Source: [Clostridium] symbiosum (GTDB lineage Bacteria > Bacillota > Clostridia > Lachnospirales > Lachnospiraceae). From it: a DNA stretch of 64,000 nt. A program made the position numbers and the translations under genes. Location of the stretch: assembly GCA_021769625.1 (NCBI GenBank), contig JAETSN010000004.1, forward strand, positions 45,154-109,153, in the 5' to 3' direction. The notes below the pieces were generated by a model that saw only the letters and a list, made by a program, of their open reading frames with translations, had not been told where the DNA came from and did not search any database. Positions 45,604 through 54,736 of this stretch are shown here, piece by piece. Numbering within the stretch: the stretch's first letter is position 1; each line of letters starts with the position of its first letter.

Positions 45604-46316
45604 GATGCCGCCTCCAGTCCTGCCCTGTGAAACTGCTCTTTCAGACACGTTCCTTCATATATGCTTCTCATTTTATCATACACAGACAATCTGCTGTAGT
45701 CCAGACCGCAAACATCGTCTCCCATCCGATTTTCCCACTCACAGCACGACTTGATCCAACAATCCCCAATACTGCCTTTTGATACTTCAAATCCTGTATT
45801 CCTGGTCAGATCAAATAAAAGTTTTGCTGCCAGTTGCTCTATATTATGTTCTTTCATATGCTTGTCATACTCCACGATCTCTCTAATGCCTTTGTAATTC
45901 ATATTGCCGCTATCAATAGTATCAATCAACTTTTCCCTTGCCGCTATTGCATCTGCTCTTTCTTTCAAAAACACATCATCCGGTGCGTAGATCCAGTTGA
46001 TCAGATATTTAAATTCCAACAGAATATACTCGAAGCAGATAATATCCATCAACACAACATTATCCTTATTATCAGCATACTGTTTTAATAATTTCCGCTC
46101 TATTACTACCTGCTGGTTATCAAAAGAATTATCAAACACGATCACATATCTGTTATCTTTGTCAGTCAAATTCTTAACAGCTTTTACGAGTTCACTATTA
46201 TTCTTTTTGCTTTCTGCTATCATATCAGGGCACAGTTGTTTTAAAAGGCTGCTCCAGAATATGTAACTCGATTTATCCTTTTTATCTTCAATCCATAAAA
46301 ATACTTTACCTGACAT
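45600..46316 (-). CDS. TOPRIM-like (DUF4435-like) protein
   Basis: About 238 residues. Starts KVFLWIEDKKDKSSYIFWSS, which resembles the E-containing motif of OLD/DUF4435 TOPRIM nucleases, then YVIVFDNSFDNQQVVIERKL could hold the acidic DxD-like pair and ICFEYILLEF the conserved E region. The rest is helical. Family assignment is inferred from motifs only. ATG 46316 is favoured by AAGGA upstream. First gene of a three-gene overlapping unit. Confidence 0.55.
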   Translation of the reverse strand: MSGKVFLWIEDKKDKSSYIFWSSLLKQLCPDMIAESKKNNSELVKAVKNLTDKDNRYVIVFDNSFDNQQVVIERKLLKQYADNKDNVVLMDIICFEYILLEFKYLINWIYAPDDVFLKERADAIAAREKLIDTIDSGNMNYKGIREIVEYDKHMKEHNIEQLAAKLLFDLTRNTGFEVSKGSIGDCWIKSCCEWENRMGDDVCGLDYSRLSVYDKMRSIYEGTCLKEQFHRAGLEAAS

Positions 46317-46395
46317 TTCTTCATTTCCTTCCATTCAGCATACCGTAACATATGGAACTTTACATCCCCTTCTCTCACTTTCAGAAGTACTCTCA

Positions 46396-47508
46396 TCACG
46401 TCTGCTGATGCAGCATCGCTACGATCCGGCAGTCCCTGCAGATCTCAATATAAGCATTCCCTTCCATCGCGTCCAACACCGTATCCCACTGGATCTGCGC
46501 AAGATACTTCATGGGTTTTCCGCAGTCGGGGCAAAGCCTGATATCGCAGTTCTGGATCCAGAACGCAAAACCGCCGATGGAAGAGCCGCCCTCCCAGTCC
46601 GCCGCGTATCTCGGCGGCACAGAATCTTCCCCCAGAACATAGGTATTAGAAGTAAGTTCCTCAACCCCCTCTTCCCCCAGATAATCCTCCACCCTGCAGA
46701 AATTTTCCGCGAGGACAAGCTCGCTTTCCCCATCTACGGTATATCTGCAATAATCCCCCTCGGAAAATTCAAAACAGTTGGGACAGCATTTCGCCTTGAC
46801 CACGCCCTCTATCCCAAGAAAATCCAGCCGCGCATCTCTGCCGTCGATCTCCATCAGATTCACGATCCCGCATCCGCACCTCGGACATTTTTCCTTTGTC
46901 CTTGTGCCGATCCTCACCGGACTGCGCATTTTCTTCTCCGCCGTTCCCTTCACCATCGGATAACATTTATCAAAATTTGTTTTGAGCAGTCTGCCTTCGC
47001 CGTCAAAAGACCAGCCGCCGTATGCTGCATAGCGGGAAGGCGGGACATATAACTTTTCCTGCCATTTCCGTGGATTCTCTTCCAGTTCCAGAAATAGGTT
47101 AAATACCTTCTCCCCGCCGCGGACGGCAAGACACATCAGTATACGATTCGCCTGCATCGAATTGAGATCATCCTGCTTTATCATCTCCGCCATCGCCTCC
47201 ACCACATGATCCGGCGCATCCTTATACAGTTCACAGGGATGAAACAGGTTCTTTTTCCATGCCGTCTCCGCTATTTTGGACGTATCAATATCCCTGTAAT
47301 CGAGCAGATTGGTGAACAGGGCTCTTTCCCTGTCCAGTTTCCCCGCCTCCTCGATCTCCCGGCAGATCTGCTCCATCGCCTCCTCGATCTCTTCCTGCGG
47401 CAGCGCCAATATCCTGTTCCGTTCATTTTCCGTCCGGCAGGAAACACAGATCCCGTCAAAGTAGATCGTTCTGCCGCACTGTTTACATTTCTTCGCCTCT
47501 CTCCCCAT
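46396..47508 (-). CDS. Zinc-ribbon protein of unknown function
   Basis: 370 residues with several CxxC pairs: CKQCGRTIYFDGICVSC at the start, CPRCGCGI and CCPNC in the middle, CPDCGKPM and CRDC at the end. The C-terminal part (GGSSIGGFAFWIQNCDIRLC) resembles the end of YwqG/DUF1963-type proteins. No enzyme known. ATG 47508 with GGAGG nine nt upstream is chosen over 47517. Confidence 0.65.
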   Translation of the reverse strand: MGREAKKCKQCGRTIYFDGICVSCRTENERNRILALPQEEIEEAMEQICREIEEAGKLDRERALFTNLLDYRDIDTSKIAETAWKKNLFHPCELYKDAPDHVVEAMAEMIKQDDLNSMQANRILMCLAVRGGEKVFNLFLELEENPRKWQEKLYVPPSRYAAYGGWSFDGEGRLLKTNFDKCYPMVKGTAEKKMRSPVRIGTRTKEKCPRCGCGIVNLMEIDGRDARLDFLGIEGVVKAKCCPNCFEFSEGDYCRYTVDGESELVLAENFCRVEDYLGEEGVEELTSNTYVLGEDSVPPRYAADWEGGSSIGGFAFWIQNCDIRLCPDCGKPMKYLAQIQWDTVLDAMEGNAYIEICRDCRIVAMLHQQT

Positions 47509-47526
47509 ATCTGCCATCCTCCGAAA

Positions 47527-48165
47527 CTATTTTACCCACTGTCTGTTCGCGACCGGTCCTCCATGCCCGAAATATATGATCCTCTCCCCCATACCGCTGA
47601 TCTTTTCCGCGCTCTTAAGCATCTCTTCCCTGTCATGATACAGCATGGAAACCGTCGGATAGAACATATTCATCAAGGCATCTCCCACGATCAGATATTT
47701 CTCCTCCACGTCCACACCGACGGATCCTCTCGTATGTCCCGGCAGCGCCACGATCCGTGCATCCACTCCATGGCCAGCCAGAGAATCCCCGTCATGCAGC
47801 AGTATATCCGGCTTAAATTCCGGCACCCTGCGGCGGCGGAATTCTCTTAAGGATACCGCCAGAACGACCTTTCCCGGGACAGTCTTAGCCGAAAGAGCCT
47901 GCGCCTCATTGGAGCCGATCAGGTCACAGTCTTCCCCGCTCATCGCGATCGGCGCTCCCAGCGCATCCGCCATCCGCGCCGCATTTTCCGCATGGTCAAA
48001 ATGCGCGTGCGTCAGGACGATCAGCCTGATCCTGTACGCCCCGCAGGCCCTGATCACCCTGTCCGCAGACTCCCTCTTCCCGACATCCACCAAAATGCCG
48101 TCCGTCCCGTTTACAACAATATAACAATTGACATTACCGCATTTTATCCTGTGAATCTCACTCAT
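47527..48165 (-). CDS. MBL fold metallo-hydrolase
   Basis: 212 residues. Zinc motif THAHFDHAEN, with further ligands in LPGHTRGSVGV and VGDALMN. Metallo-beta-lactamase fold; glyoxalase II-like or quorum-lactonase-like substrate cannot be told. ATG 48165 with GAGGAAGG six nt upstream; 48219 also has a good site (GGGAGGGAT). Located at the end of a minus-strand run. Confidence 0.88.
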   Translation of the reverse strand: MSEIHRIKCGNVNCYIVVNGTDGILVDVGKRESADRVIRACGAYRIRLIVLTHAHFDHAENAARMADALGAPIAMSGEDCDLIGSNEAQALSAKTVPGKVVLAVSLREFRRRRVPEFKPDILLHDGDSLAGHGVDARIVALPGHTRGSVGVDVEEKYLIVGDALMNMFYPTVSMLYHDREEMLKSAEKISGMGERIIYFGHGGPVANRQWVK

Positions 48166-48243
48166 TCTCAACCTTCCTCGCCGTCCGGAAGCATCCCCGG
48201 TAACATTATTGACGGACATATCCCTCCCCTTTCGGTCATGCAT

Positions 48244-48679
48244 TGTCCCTTTTTACCGGCTTCCTTTCCCTCAAACTTCCGTTTATTTTTCTGATTTTAC
48301 CATAAACATCCCCTGTGTACAAGAATTCTAAACTAATGCAATATTTCACATGACCTTTTCTAGCTCAGCACAAGTACCATAAGTTAACACCTCAGTCAGC
48401 CGGTAAGAATATAAAATGCTTAAGGAGCCCTTTGAAAAACGCCGGCACTTAGTCCAATATGAAATTCATAATGCGAATTTCACATGTATTATAGCGCCTT
48501 ATGTGTCCGCTGCGCTGTTTCACAGGCTCTTGAAGGACAGAGCCGGCGAGAGCGTGGCGACGAAGCATTTTATATTCTTACCGGCGTCCGCCATAATACC
48601 AAATAATGACACCCATACACCTTTTCTGCCATCTCACATAGAATAATATATAACTTTTTAAAACAAAGGAGCGCTTTTT
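48244..48679. other. Gene-free stretch with a MITE
   Basis: 436 nt between the MBL gene and the ABC transporter gene. It holds the palindromic element described next (48383-48585) and otherwise only short open frames without ribosome binding sites. Confidence 0.6.
48383..48585. mobile_element. Miniature inverted-repeat element (MITE)
   Basis: A 23-bp perfect inverted repeat bounds it: 48399-48421 begins GCCGGTAAGAATATAAAATG and 48563-48585 is its complement. Inside is a second hairpin TGAAATTC / GAATTTCA (around 48459-48483). The left 43 nt (48383-48425) match the start of a putative insertion sequence at 63847-63888 in all but a few positions. No gene inside, so it is probably a non-autonomous copy. 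Confidence 0.75.
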
Positions 48680-49471
48680 GTGGAAACCTCGTATCTTTCC
48701 CTTGATCATCTATCCTATGCTTATCATGGTATGCACGGGGAGACCTGTGCGCTTACCGATATATCCTTCTCTGTGAAAAAAGGCGAATTCATCGCAATCG
48801 TGGGACCCAGCGGCTGCGGAAAATCCACACTTTTGTCCCTGATCGCAGGCCTGCTCAAACCGGAATCCGGAAAGATCCTTTTCCCCATGCTCTCCCAGAA
48901 TGAGAGCCCGAAGATCGGCTACATGCTGCAGAGGGACCACCTCTTTGAGTGGCGGACCATCTATAAAAACGTGATCCTCGGCCTGGAGCTTAATCACCTC
49001 TGCACGCCGGAAAAACTCGCCAAAGTTGACAACTACCTGAAGGACTACGGCCTCTGGGATTTCCGCGACAAACGTCCCAGCGAACTCTCCGGCGGCATGA
49101 AGCAGCGCGCCGCCCTGATCAGGACGCTGGCGCTCGAGCCCGAACTGCTTCTTCTGGATGAACCCTTCAGCGCCCTGGACTATCAGACCCGCCTGCAGGT
49201 TTCAGCCGACATCTGCCGCATCATCCGCGCCGAGAAAAAAACGGCGCTGCTGATCACCCACGACCTGTCGGAGGCGATCTCCATATCCGACAGAGTAATT
49301 GTTTTCTCAAACCGTCCTGCCACGGTAAAGGTTCAGATACCGATCCGGCTCACCCTGCCGGATGACAGTATGCTGGCAGCGCGGAACGCACCGGAATTTA
49401 AGACTTATTTCAATCTGTTATGGGAGGAGCTGCACGATGACACCGCAGGAACAATTTATCAGAAAACATAA
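48680..49471 (+). CDS. ABC transporter ATP-binding protein (SsuB/TauB-like)
   Basis: 263 residues. Walker A VGPSGCGKSTLL, signature LSGGMKQRAALIRTL, Walker B LLLLDEPFSALD, all as in nitrate/sulfonate/taurine importers. Starts at a GTG with AAAGGAG eight nt upstream. Powers the permease encoded next, which overlaps it by 35 nt. No substrate-binding protein gene is adjacent. Confidence 0.93.
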   Translation: METSYLSLDHLSYAYHGMHGETCALTDISFSVKKGEFIAIVGPSGCGKSTLLSLIAGLLKPESGKILFPMLSQNESPKIGYMLQRDHLFEWRTIYKNVILGLELNHLCTPEKLAKVDNYLKDYGLWDFRDKRPSELSGGMKQRAALIRTLALEPELLLLDEPFSALDYQTRLQVSADICRIIRAEKKTALLITHDLSEAISISDRVIVFSNRPATVKVQIPIRLTLPDDSMLAARNAPEFKTYFNLLWEELHDDTAGTIYQKT

Positions 49472-50225
49472 ACGTTATCACCGGATGATCTTCATCGCCC
49501 GCTTTTGTATTATCACGGTTTTTCTCCTGATCTGGGAAACAGCCGCAAATACAGGGCTGATCGATCCGTTCTTTTTCTCCAGCCCGTCCAGGGTGTGCAA
49601 AAGTTTTGTGACGCTGTACCGGGAAAACAACCTGATGGTGCATATCGGCATCACGCTCCTTGAGACCATCCTCAGCTTTCTTCTGGTATTTGGCATCAGC
49701 ATGCTGACCGCCACCATACTATGGTATTCGGATAAGGCTTCCGCCGTTCTGGAACCTTACCTTGTGGTGCTCAATTCCCTGCCGAAGTCCGCCCTTGCGC
49801 CGTTATTTATCGTCTGGCTCGGCACCGGCATCAAAACGATCATCGTGGCGGGCATCTCCGTCGCCATATTCGGCGCCATCATCAGCCTTTACGCCGGCTT
49901 CGCCCTGACGGAACCGGAAAAGTGCATGCTGATCACCACCCTCGGCGGCAGCCGCAGGCAGATCTTCAGCAAGGTGGTGCTGCCCTCCAACGTTCTTCTG
50001 ATCCTGAGCACGATGAAAGTCAATATCGGCTTATCCCTTGTGGGCGTCATCATCGGGGAATTTCTCGCCGCAAGGCGGGGGCTCGGCTATCTGATCATCT
50101 ACGGGAGCCAGACCTTTAAAATGTCCATGGTCATCACCTCCATCGTGATCCTGTGCGCGATCGCCATACTGCTCTATCTGCTTTTGCAGTTTGCGGAACA
50201 CTGGTATAAGAAAAGGGTGCTCTAA
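49437..50225 (+). CDS. ABC transporter permease (SsuC/TauC-like)
   Basis: 262 residues. Six or so membrane helices, with the EAA-type loop around ALTEPEKCMLITTLGGSRRQ and IVLPSNVLL-like segment VVLPSNVLLILSTMKVNIGL. Import permease of the BPD type. The ATG at 49437 has GGAGGAG eight nt upstream. Its last codons form part of a terminator hairpin used on the other strand. Confidence 0.9.
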   Translation: MTPQEQFIRKHKRYHRMIFIARFCIITVFLLIWETAANTGLIDPFFFSSPSRVCKSFVTLYRENNLMVHIGITLLETILSFLLVFGISMLTATILWYSDKASAVLEPYLVVLNSLPKSALAPLFIVWLGTGIKTIIVAGISVAIFGAIISLYAGFALTEPEKCMLITTLGGSRRQIFSKVVLPSNVLLILSTMKVNIGLSLVGVIIGEFLAARRGLGYLIIYGSQTFKMSMVITSIVILCAIAILLYLLLQFAEHWYKKRVL

Positions 50226-50233
50226 GGCACCCT
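50214..50233 (-). terminator. Terminator between convergent genes
   Basis: AGGGTGC (50214-50220) and GCACCCT (50227-50233) flank the stop codon of the plus-strand permease. On the minus strand the hairpin is followed by TTTTCTT and terminates the MacB-like permease transcript. Confidence 0.65.
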
Positions 50234-50242
50234 CTTCACTCA

Positions 50243-52741
50243 TCACTCCCCACTCTCCACCGCCTCCACAATACGCATCCGCCCGATCTTCCGCAGCGGA
50301 ATGCAGGTTGCCAGCAGGCAGGCGCCGACGGACAAAAAGACCGCCTCCGCCACAGGCAGCACAGGAAAAGCGATCAGCCCTAACCCGCCTGCCGTCCCCG
50401 CTTCGACAAAGAGCAGGCAGACATACCCTGCCGCGGCGCCTGCCCCCGCCGCGATCAGCCCATAATAAGCCCCTTCCCACAAAAACACTTTATACAGGCT
50501 CTCCACGCTCATCCCGACGGCGCGCTGTATGCCGATCTCCGTTACCCTTGTGTGGATATTCGTATAGACCGTGTTCACGATATTCAAAAGACCGATCAGC
50601 CCCACAAAAAGGATCAGTCCCCATGCCAGCAGACGGATCTGCTCAAAACTTTCCGCCGCCTGTCTGTCCGTCTCCTCGTAAGAGAGCCAGGTGGTGCCAG
50701 GCACCCGCTTCGCCAGCGCTTCCACCGCCCCGTCAAACCGTTTCCTGTCAGCATTTTCTTTCAGCGTCGGCAAAAATTCATTGTACGTTTCCTTTCCGGT
50801 CAGCGCGGTGTATAATTCCTGATCCACGATCACCTGCACCCCGTTTACAAAGCCGTTGTTTCCCATGGAAAAATACCGCTCATAGCCGTCCAGCGTGTGC
50901 AGCACCGCCAGCTCTTTCCCCGCCACGGATATCCGCTCTCCCGCGTGAAGCTCGGTCCGCGGAAGCTCCTGCCCCTCAAACTCAAGCGGCAGGGGATTGC
51001 GTACCACACAGCCCTCTCCCGCCTTCAGCCGTTCCAGCTCCTCCCCTAAAAGACAATCCGCAAGCCGTGCATCCATATAGCTGTCGTTCATGCCGATCAC
51101 CTGAAAAGTCTCGCCGGGATGCATGGCAAACCCAATCTCAGCACCCACCGGCTTATCGTTTCCGTCACTGTCGTAGAGTGTCAACTGGAACGCCGCCACC
51201 GAGGATACCTCCTCATCCGCCTGTAACGCCCGCAGATCCTCTGGCGAAAATCCCGCTGCCTCGTTGACGATGGAATAATCCCCCATGTGTTCCGAAACCC
51301 CACCCGCCGTATCTAACAGGGATACGCTCCCCTGCAGCGCCACGAACACTGCAATGCTCATCGTGAGCGAAAGCAGGGTGAGCACAGTGCGCCCCCTGTT
51401 CCTCCTTAGATTCAGCGCCGCGTAATACCGCTCAAAATTCCTGATGCGCCGGGCGGCGCGTTTTCTTCTCCTGACCTTCACGCCCATACCCGCCATCGCA
51501 ACCACCGGAGATACCCTCGCCGCATAAGCGCCCGCAGGGACGGCTGCCGCGAATGCAAAAAACAGGGTGATCCCCGCGCTGCACAGCAGATAAACGCCCT
51601 TTCCCGCGCTGTTTTCCGCGATCAGCCGGTTCAGCTCCTGCGCATCCTGCACCAAAAAAATATCCGGCGACAACAGCCCCGTGGCGGCGGTCAAAATACT
51701 TTTTGCCGAGATCGCCCCCAGAAAAAGCCCCGCCGGGATCCCCAAAAGGGCGAGTATCAATATCTGTGAGGAGACCAGAAACTGAAGCTGTCCCTTCCCC
51801 GCCCCTATCGCCCTTAAAACACCGTACTGTGTGATCTTCCGGGACACATCGATCTTTAAGATATTGTAGATGACCATCCCCGCCGCCGCAAGAAACAGCG
51901 CGCCGACTAAAATGCCCGCCGCCGTCATAAAGGAAAAACCCTCCGCGGCAGAAAACATTACCCCGCTGTCATAATAGCGGATCCCCAGCGCGTCCAGATA
52001 GGGCGTGTTATACATGACATCCAGATCATGTACCGCAAAAGCCTTTGCCAGATCATCCACCGTGCTCTGAAACTCCTTCTTATCCGCCGTGCGGATGTCC
52101 ACATTGCAGTAATAGTAATTTTCTGGCAGCAGCGCCCTTGCCGTCCCTTCTCCCACGATCCCGTTCACCGCGCCGCCGGTATAGTTCAGATAATTGCTCT
52201 TCAGAACCCCCACCAGCACAAAATCGGCGGTAAATTCACAGGATGACGTCTCCCTCCCGTGCCGCAGCGCCTTCGAGAGAGAAAGCGGTATCGTCTCCCC
52301 CAGCTTCCCCGAAAGATCCAGATACCCCAGCACATCCTCCGGCAGGGCGATCTCCATCGGCTCTTCCGGAAGCCTGCCCTCCTTCAGCGCAGAAAGCGTC
52401 GGATAAACTTCTGTCACATCCTCCTGATACTCGTTCAGCCCCAGATTCAGCGAAGCGTTCAGCTCTGTCGTTCCGAGGGACACCCACCTTCCCGCGAAGG
52501 AAAGCCTCGGATCTTCCTGCAGCATATCCGCCGCCTCCTCACTCATCTGCAAAAAAGTCACATACCTGTCCCCGCCGATGGCGACCGCCTGATTCAGCCG
52601 CATCGCCCGCAGCACACCGACAGAACAGCCGATCACCGCGGTCATCATGGTGGACAATATCACCGCAAAAAGGAGCAGGGCGGATGTCACCCGCTGCGCC
52701 CGCAGTTCCCTGACAGCAAAAGCCCGATAACTTTTCATCAT
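50243..52741 (-). CDS. ABC transporter permease with two FtsX domains (MacB-like)
   Basis: 832 residues. Two FtsX units: MMKSYRAFAVRELRAQRVTS start, central helices (LFLAAAGMVIYNILKIDV) and a C-terminal set (IHTRVTEIGIQRAVGMSVES, LLATCIPLRKIGRMRIVEAV). Large extracytoplasmic loops. Transport of peptides, toxins or antibiotics out of or off the membrane. Starts at 52741, overlapping the ATPase gene stop by four nt. Regulated by the two-component genes upstream. Confidence 0.92.
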   Translation of the reverse strand: MMKSYRAFAVRELRAQRVTSALLLFAVILSTMMTAVIGCSVGVLRAMRLNQAVAIGGDRYVTFLQMSEEAADMLQEDPRLSFAGRWVSLGTTELNASLNLGLNEYQEDVTEVYPTLSALKEGRLPEEPMEIALPEDVLGYLDLSGKLGETIPLSLSKALRHGRETSSCEFTADFVLVGVLKSNYLNYTGGAVNGIVGEGTARALLPENYYYCNVDIRTADKKEFQSTVDDLAKAFAVHDLDVMYNTPYLDALGIRYYDSGVMFSAAEGFSFMTAAGILVGALFLAAAGMVIYNILKIDVSRKITQYGVLRAIGAGKGQLQFLVSSQILILALLGIPAGLFLGAISAKSILTAATGLLSPDIFLVQDAQELNRLIAENSAGKGVYLLCSAGITLFFAFAAAVPAGAYAARVSPVVAMAGMGVKVRRRKRAARRIRNFERYYAALNLRRNRGRTVLTLLSLTMSIAVFVALQGSVSLLDTAGGVSEHMGDYSIVNEAAGFSPEDLRALQADEEVSSVAAFQLTLYDSDGNDKPVGAEIGFAMHPGETFQVIGMNDSYMDARLADCLLGEELERLKAGEGCVVRNPLPLEFEGQELPRTELHAGERISVAGKELAVLHTLDGYERYFSMGNNGFVNGVQVIVDQELYTALTGKETYNEFLPTLKENADRKRFDGAVEALAKRVPGTTWLSYEETDRQAAESFEQIRLLAWGLILFVGLIGLLNIVNTVYTNIHTRVTEIGIQRAVGMSVESLYKVFLWEGAYYGLIAAGAGAAAGYVCLLFVEAGTAGGLGLIAFPVLPVAEAVFLSVGACLLATCIPLRKIGRMRIVEAVESGE

Positions 52742-53409
52742 CCCCTCACCTCCTTCAGTACGCCATCCACAATGGAAAACCGCCGGGGCGCCATGGAGGC
52801 GACCCGCTCGTCATGGGTGATGACCACCAGCGTCTTTCCCATCTGTTCATTGACGCTTTTCAGCATTTCCATTACTTCCCCGCCGCTCTTGCTGTCCAGA
52901 TTTCCGGTCGGTTCGTCCGCGAAGATCACCTCCGGCTTCGCCATCAGCGCCCGGGCGATCGCCACCCTCTGCTGCTGCCCGCCGGACAGCTCATGTGGCA
53001 GATGGGACAGCCGATCCTGAATATCAAACAGCACCGCTATTTTTTCAAGCCACCCCTCATCCGGTTTTTTTCTATCCAAAAGTACCGGCATGATCATATT
53101 TTCCCTCGCCGTCAGCACCGGCAGCAGATGAAACTTCTGAAACACAAAACCGATCCGCCGCCGGCGGAAGGCGGACAGCTCCTTGTCCCCCAGACTATAG
53201 ATGTCTTTTCCGTCATAGGAAAGCCGCCCCGACGAGGGCTGATCTAGCCCCGAGAGCAGGTGGAGCAGGGTACTTTTTCCGCTGCCCGAAGGTCCCATGA
53301 TGGAGAGGAAATCCCCCTGCTCGATCTTCAGGTCCGCCCTGTTTAACGCGATAACCTGTCCCTCTCCCGTGCCGTAAATTTTGGAAAGTTCTTTTGCCTC
53401 GATGTTCAT
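52738..53409 (-). CDS. ABC transporter ATP-binding protein (MacB/LolD-like)
   Basis: 223 residues. Walker A MGPSGSGKSTLLHLLSGLD, signature LSGGQQQRVAIARAL, Walker B VIFADEPTGNLDS. Drives the FtsX-type permease. GGAGGG lies before the ATG. It is 226 nt from the histidine kinase gene. Confidence 0.95.
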   Translation of the reverse strand: MNIEAKELSKIYGTGEGQVIALNRADLKIEQGDFLSIMGPSGSGKSTLLHLLSGLDQPSSGRLSYDGKDIYSLGDKELSAFRRRRIGFVFQKFHLLPVLTARENMIMPVLLDRKKPDEGWLEKIAVLFDIQDRLSHLPHELSGGQQQRVAIARALMAKPEVIFADEPTGNLDSKSGGEVMEMLKSVNEQMGKTLVVITHDERVASMAPRRFSIVDGVLKEVRG

Positions 53410-53540
53410 AAAAAATACACCCTCCTGATTGATTTTAGGAGAGTGTACCTCACAAATCTCAAGAAACGCTCAAGATTTCTCTGTTTTTCAAAACTTACCC
53501 AAAAACATATTCCGGAAAAATACGAATCCCCCTTTCTCTT

Positions 53541-53642
53541 CAGCCAACCGTTCCGTCTTCTTCCTGCAACGATCTGCCCTCTGTCCATCGGCAATATTCT
53601 GGGTGCCAATCAACCGTTCCGCCTTCTTCCCGCAGCTATCTG
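53541..53642 (-). repeat. Pair of 36-bp imperfect direct repeats
   Basis: 53541-53576 and 53607-53642 match at 30 of 36 positions (common core CAACCGTTCCG, CTTCTTCC), 66 bp apart. The second copy overlaps the last codons of the histidine kinase. No clear function. Confidence 0.5.
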
Positions 53643-54736
53643 ATTTCGAAAGACGCCGTAACTCTTGCGCCGCCCTCCGGCATATTCTTAAGACGCAGCT
53701 CCCCGCCGTGTTTTTCACAGAGCAGACTACAGCTATATAACCCCATCCCGAAATGATCTCCGGACTCTTCCCCCTTCTCAAAAGGCTTCGGTCCGTCCCT
53801 CAAAAGCCGATCCGAAAACCCCGTGCCGTCATCCGTCACGGCGAGATACAGCCTGTTATCCCGTTCTACATAAGCGATCCCCAGTTTTTCCCGGGCAAAC
53901 CGCGCCCCGTTTCCGATCAGATTTTCCGCCACCGTCAGGACGATCCCGTGATCCAGCTTCACACAGCCCGTCTCGGGACCGGAAAATTCCACGCACAGGG
54001 AAGGACACAGCAGACGGGCGGTCTCCTCCAGTTCCCCGCCCAGGGCTTTCATGGAAACCTCTTCCGCCCGCACCGGCAACTGTTCCAGTTTCTGTATGCC
54101 GCTCATCGCCTCGATATATTTCTCGATCCGCTCTGTATAAACCTCCAGCCGTTCTACCGCCTGCGCATCCTCCCTGTTGTCCTTCAGCAGCCTGACGGTT
54201 CCCTTCAGCACCGTGACAGGATTGCGCAGATCATGGGCGAACGCCGCGTTCAGTCGTTTCCGTTCCTCGTTCTGTCTCCACAGTTCCCGGTTTGTCCGCT
54301 GCAGTTCGGCGCGCATGTTCTCAAAAGCGCTGCAGACCTGTCCCAGCTCGTCCTCCGACACTGCTGGAAAGGAAAAGTCCAGATCCTGCGCCCTGATCCG
54401 CTCCGTTCCCTCCCGCAAAAGGGCGATGGCTTCTCTCAGTTTCCATCTGTAAAACAAAACACCGGACACCCCCAACCCGGCCACCGGGAGCAGCACGGCG
54501 GCGAGGAGGGGGATCATGCTCAATACTTCCCGGATTCGCTCCTGCTCCGGCGTAGGACCCTCCAGCGCTGTCATCGTGCCGTTCATGTCGATGGCGATCC
54601 CGCCGGAAGGATACCGCGCCATCAGCTTCCCACAGGCGGTCCAGACCGCGGCGAGCAGACAGAAAGATACCAAAAGCCCGCAGACGGCAAACAGGAAGAA
54701 CGCTTTTTTCAGCCCCATGTTTTTCAGCCGTTCCAT
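53636..54736 (-). CDS. Two-component sensor histidine kinase
   Basis: 366 residues. Two membrane helices (AFFLFAVCGLLVSFCLLAAV and LLAAVLLPVAGLGVSGVLFY), HAMP, H-box with phosphorylatable histidine in FAHDLRNPVTVLKG, N-box ENLIGNGARFA, G-boxes VTDDGTGFSD and FGMGLYSCSLL. The sensor loop is only about 45 residues, as in kinases acting with ABC peptide sensors. Starts within the end of the regulator gene (13-nt overlap). Confidence 0.92.
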   Translation of the reverse strand: MERLKNMGLKKAFFLFAVCGLLVSFCLLAAVWTACGKLMARYPSGGIAIDMNGTMTALEGPTPEQERIREVLSMIPLLAAVLLPVAGLGVSGVLFYRWKLREAIALLREGTERIRAQDLDFSFPAVSEDELGQVCSAFENMRAELQRTNRELWRQNEERKRLNAAFAHDLRNPVTVLKGTVRLLKDNREDAQAVERLEVYTERIEKYIEAMSGIQKLEQLPVRAEEVSMKALGGELEETARLLCPSLCVEFSGPETGCVKLDHGIVLTVAENLIGNGARFAREKLGIAYVERDNRLYLAVTDDGTGFSDRLLRDGPKPFEKGEESGDHFGMGLYSCSLLCEKHGGELRLKNMPEGGARVTASFEIR

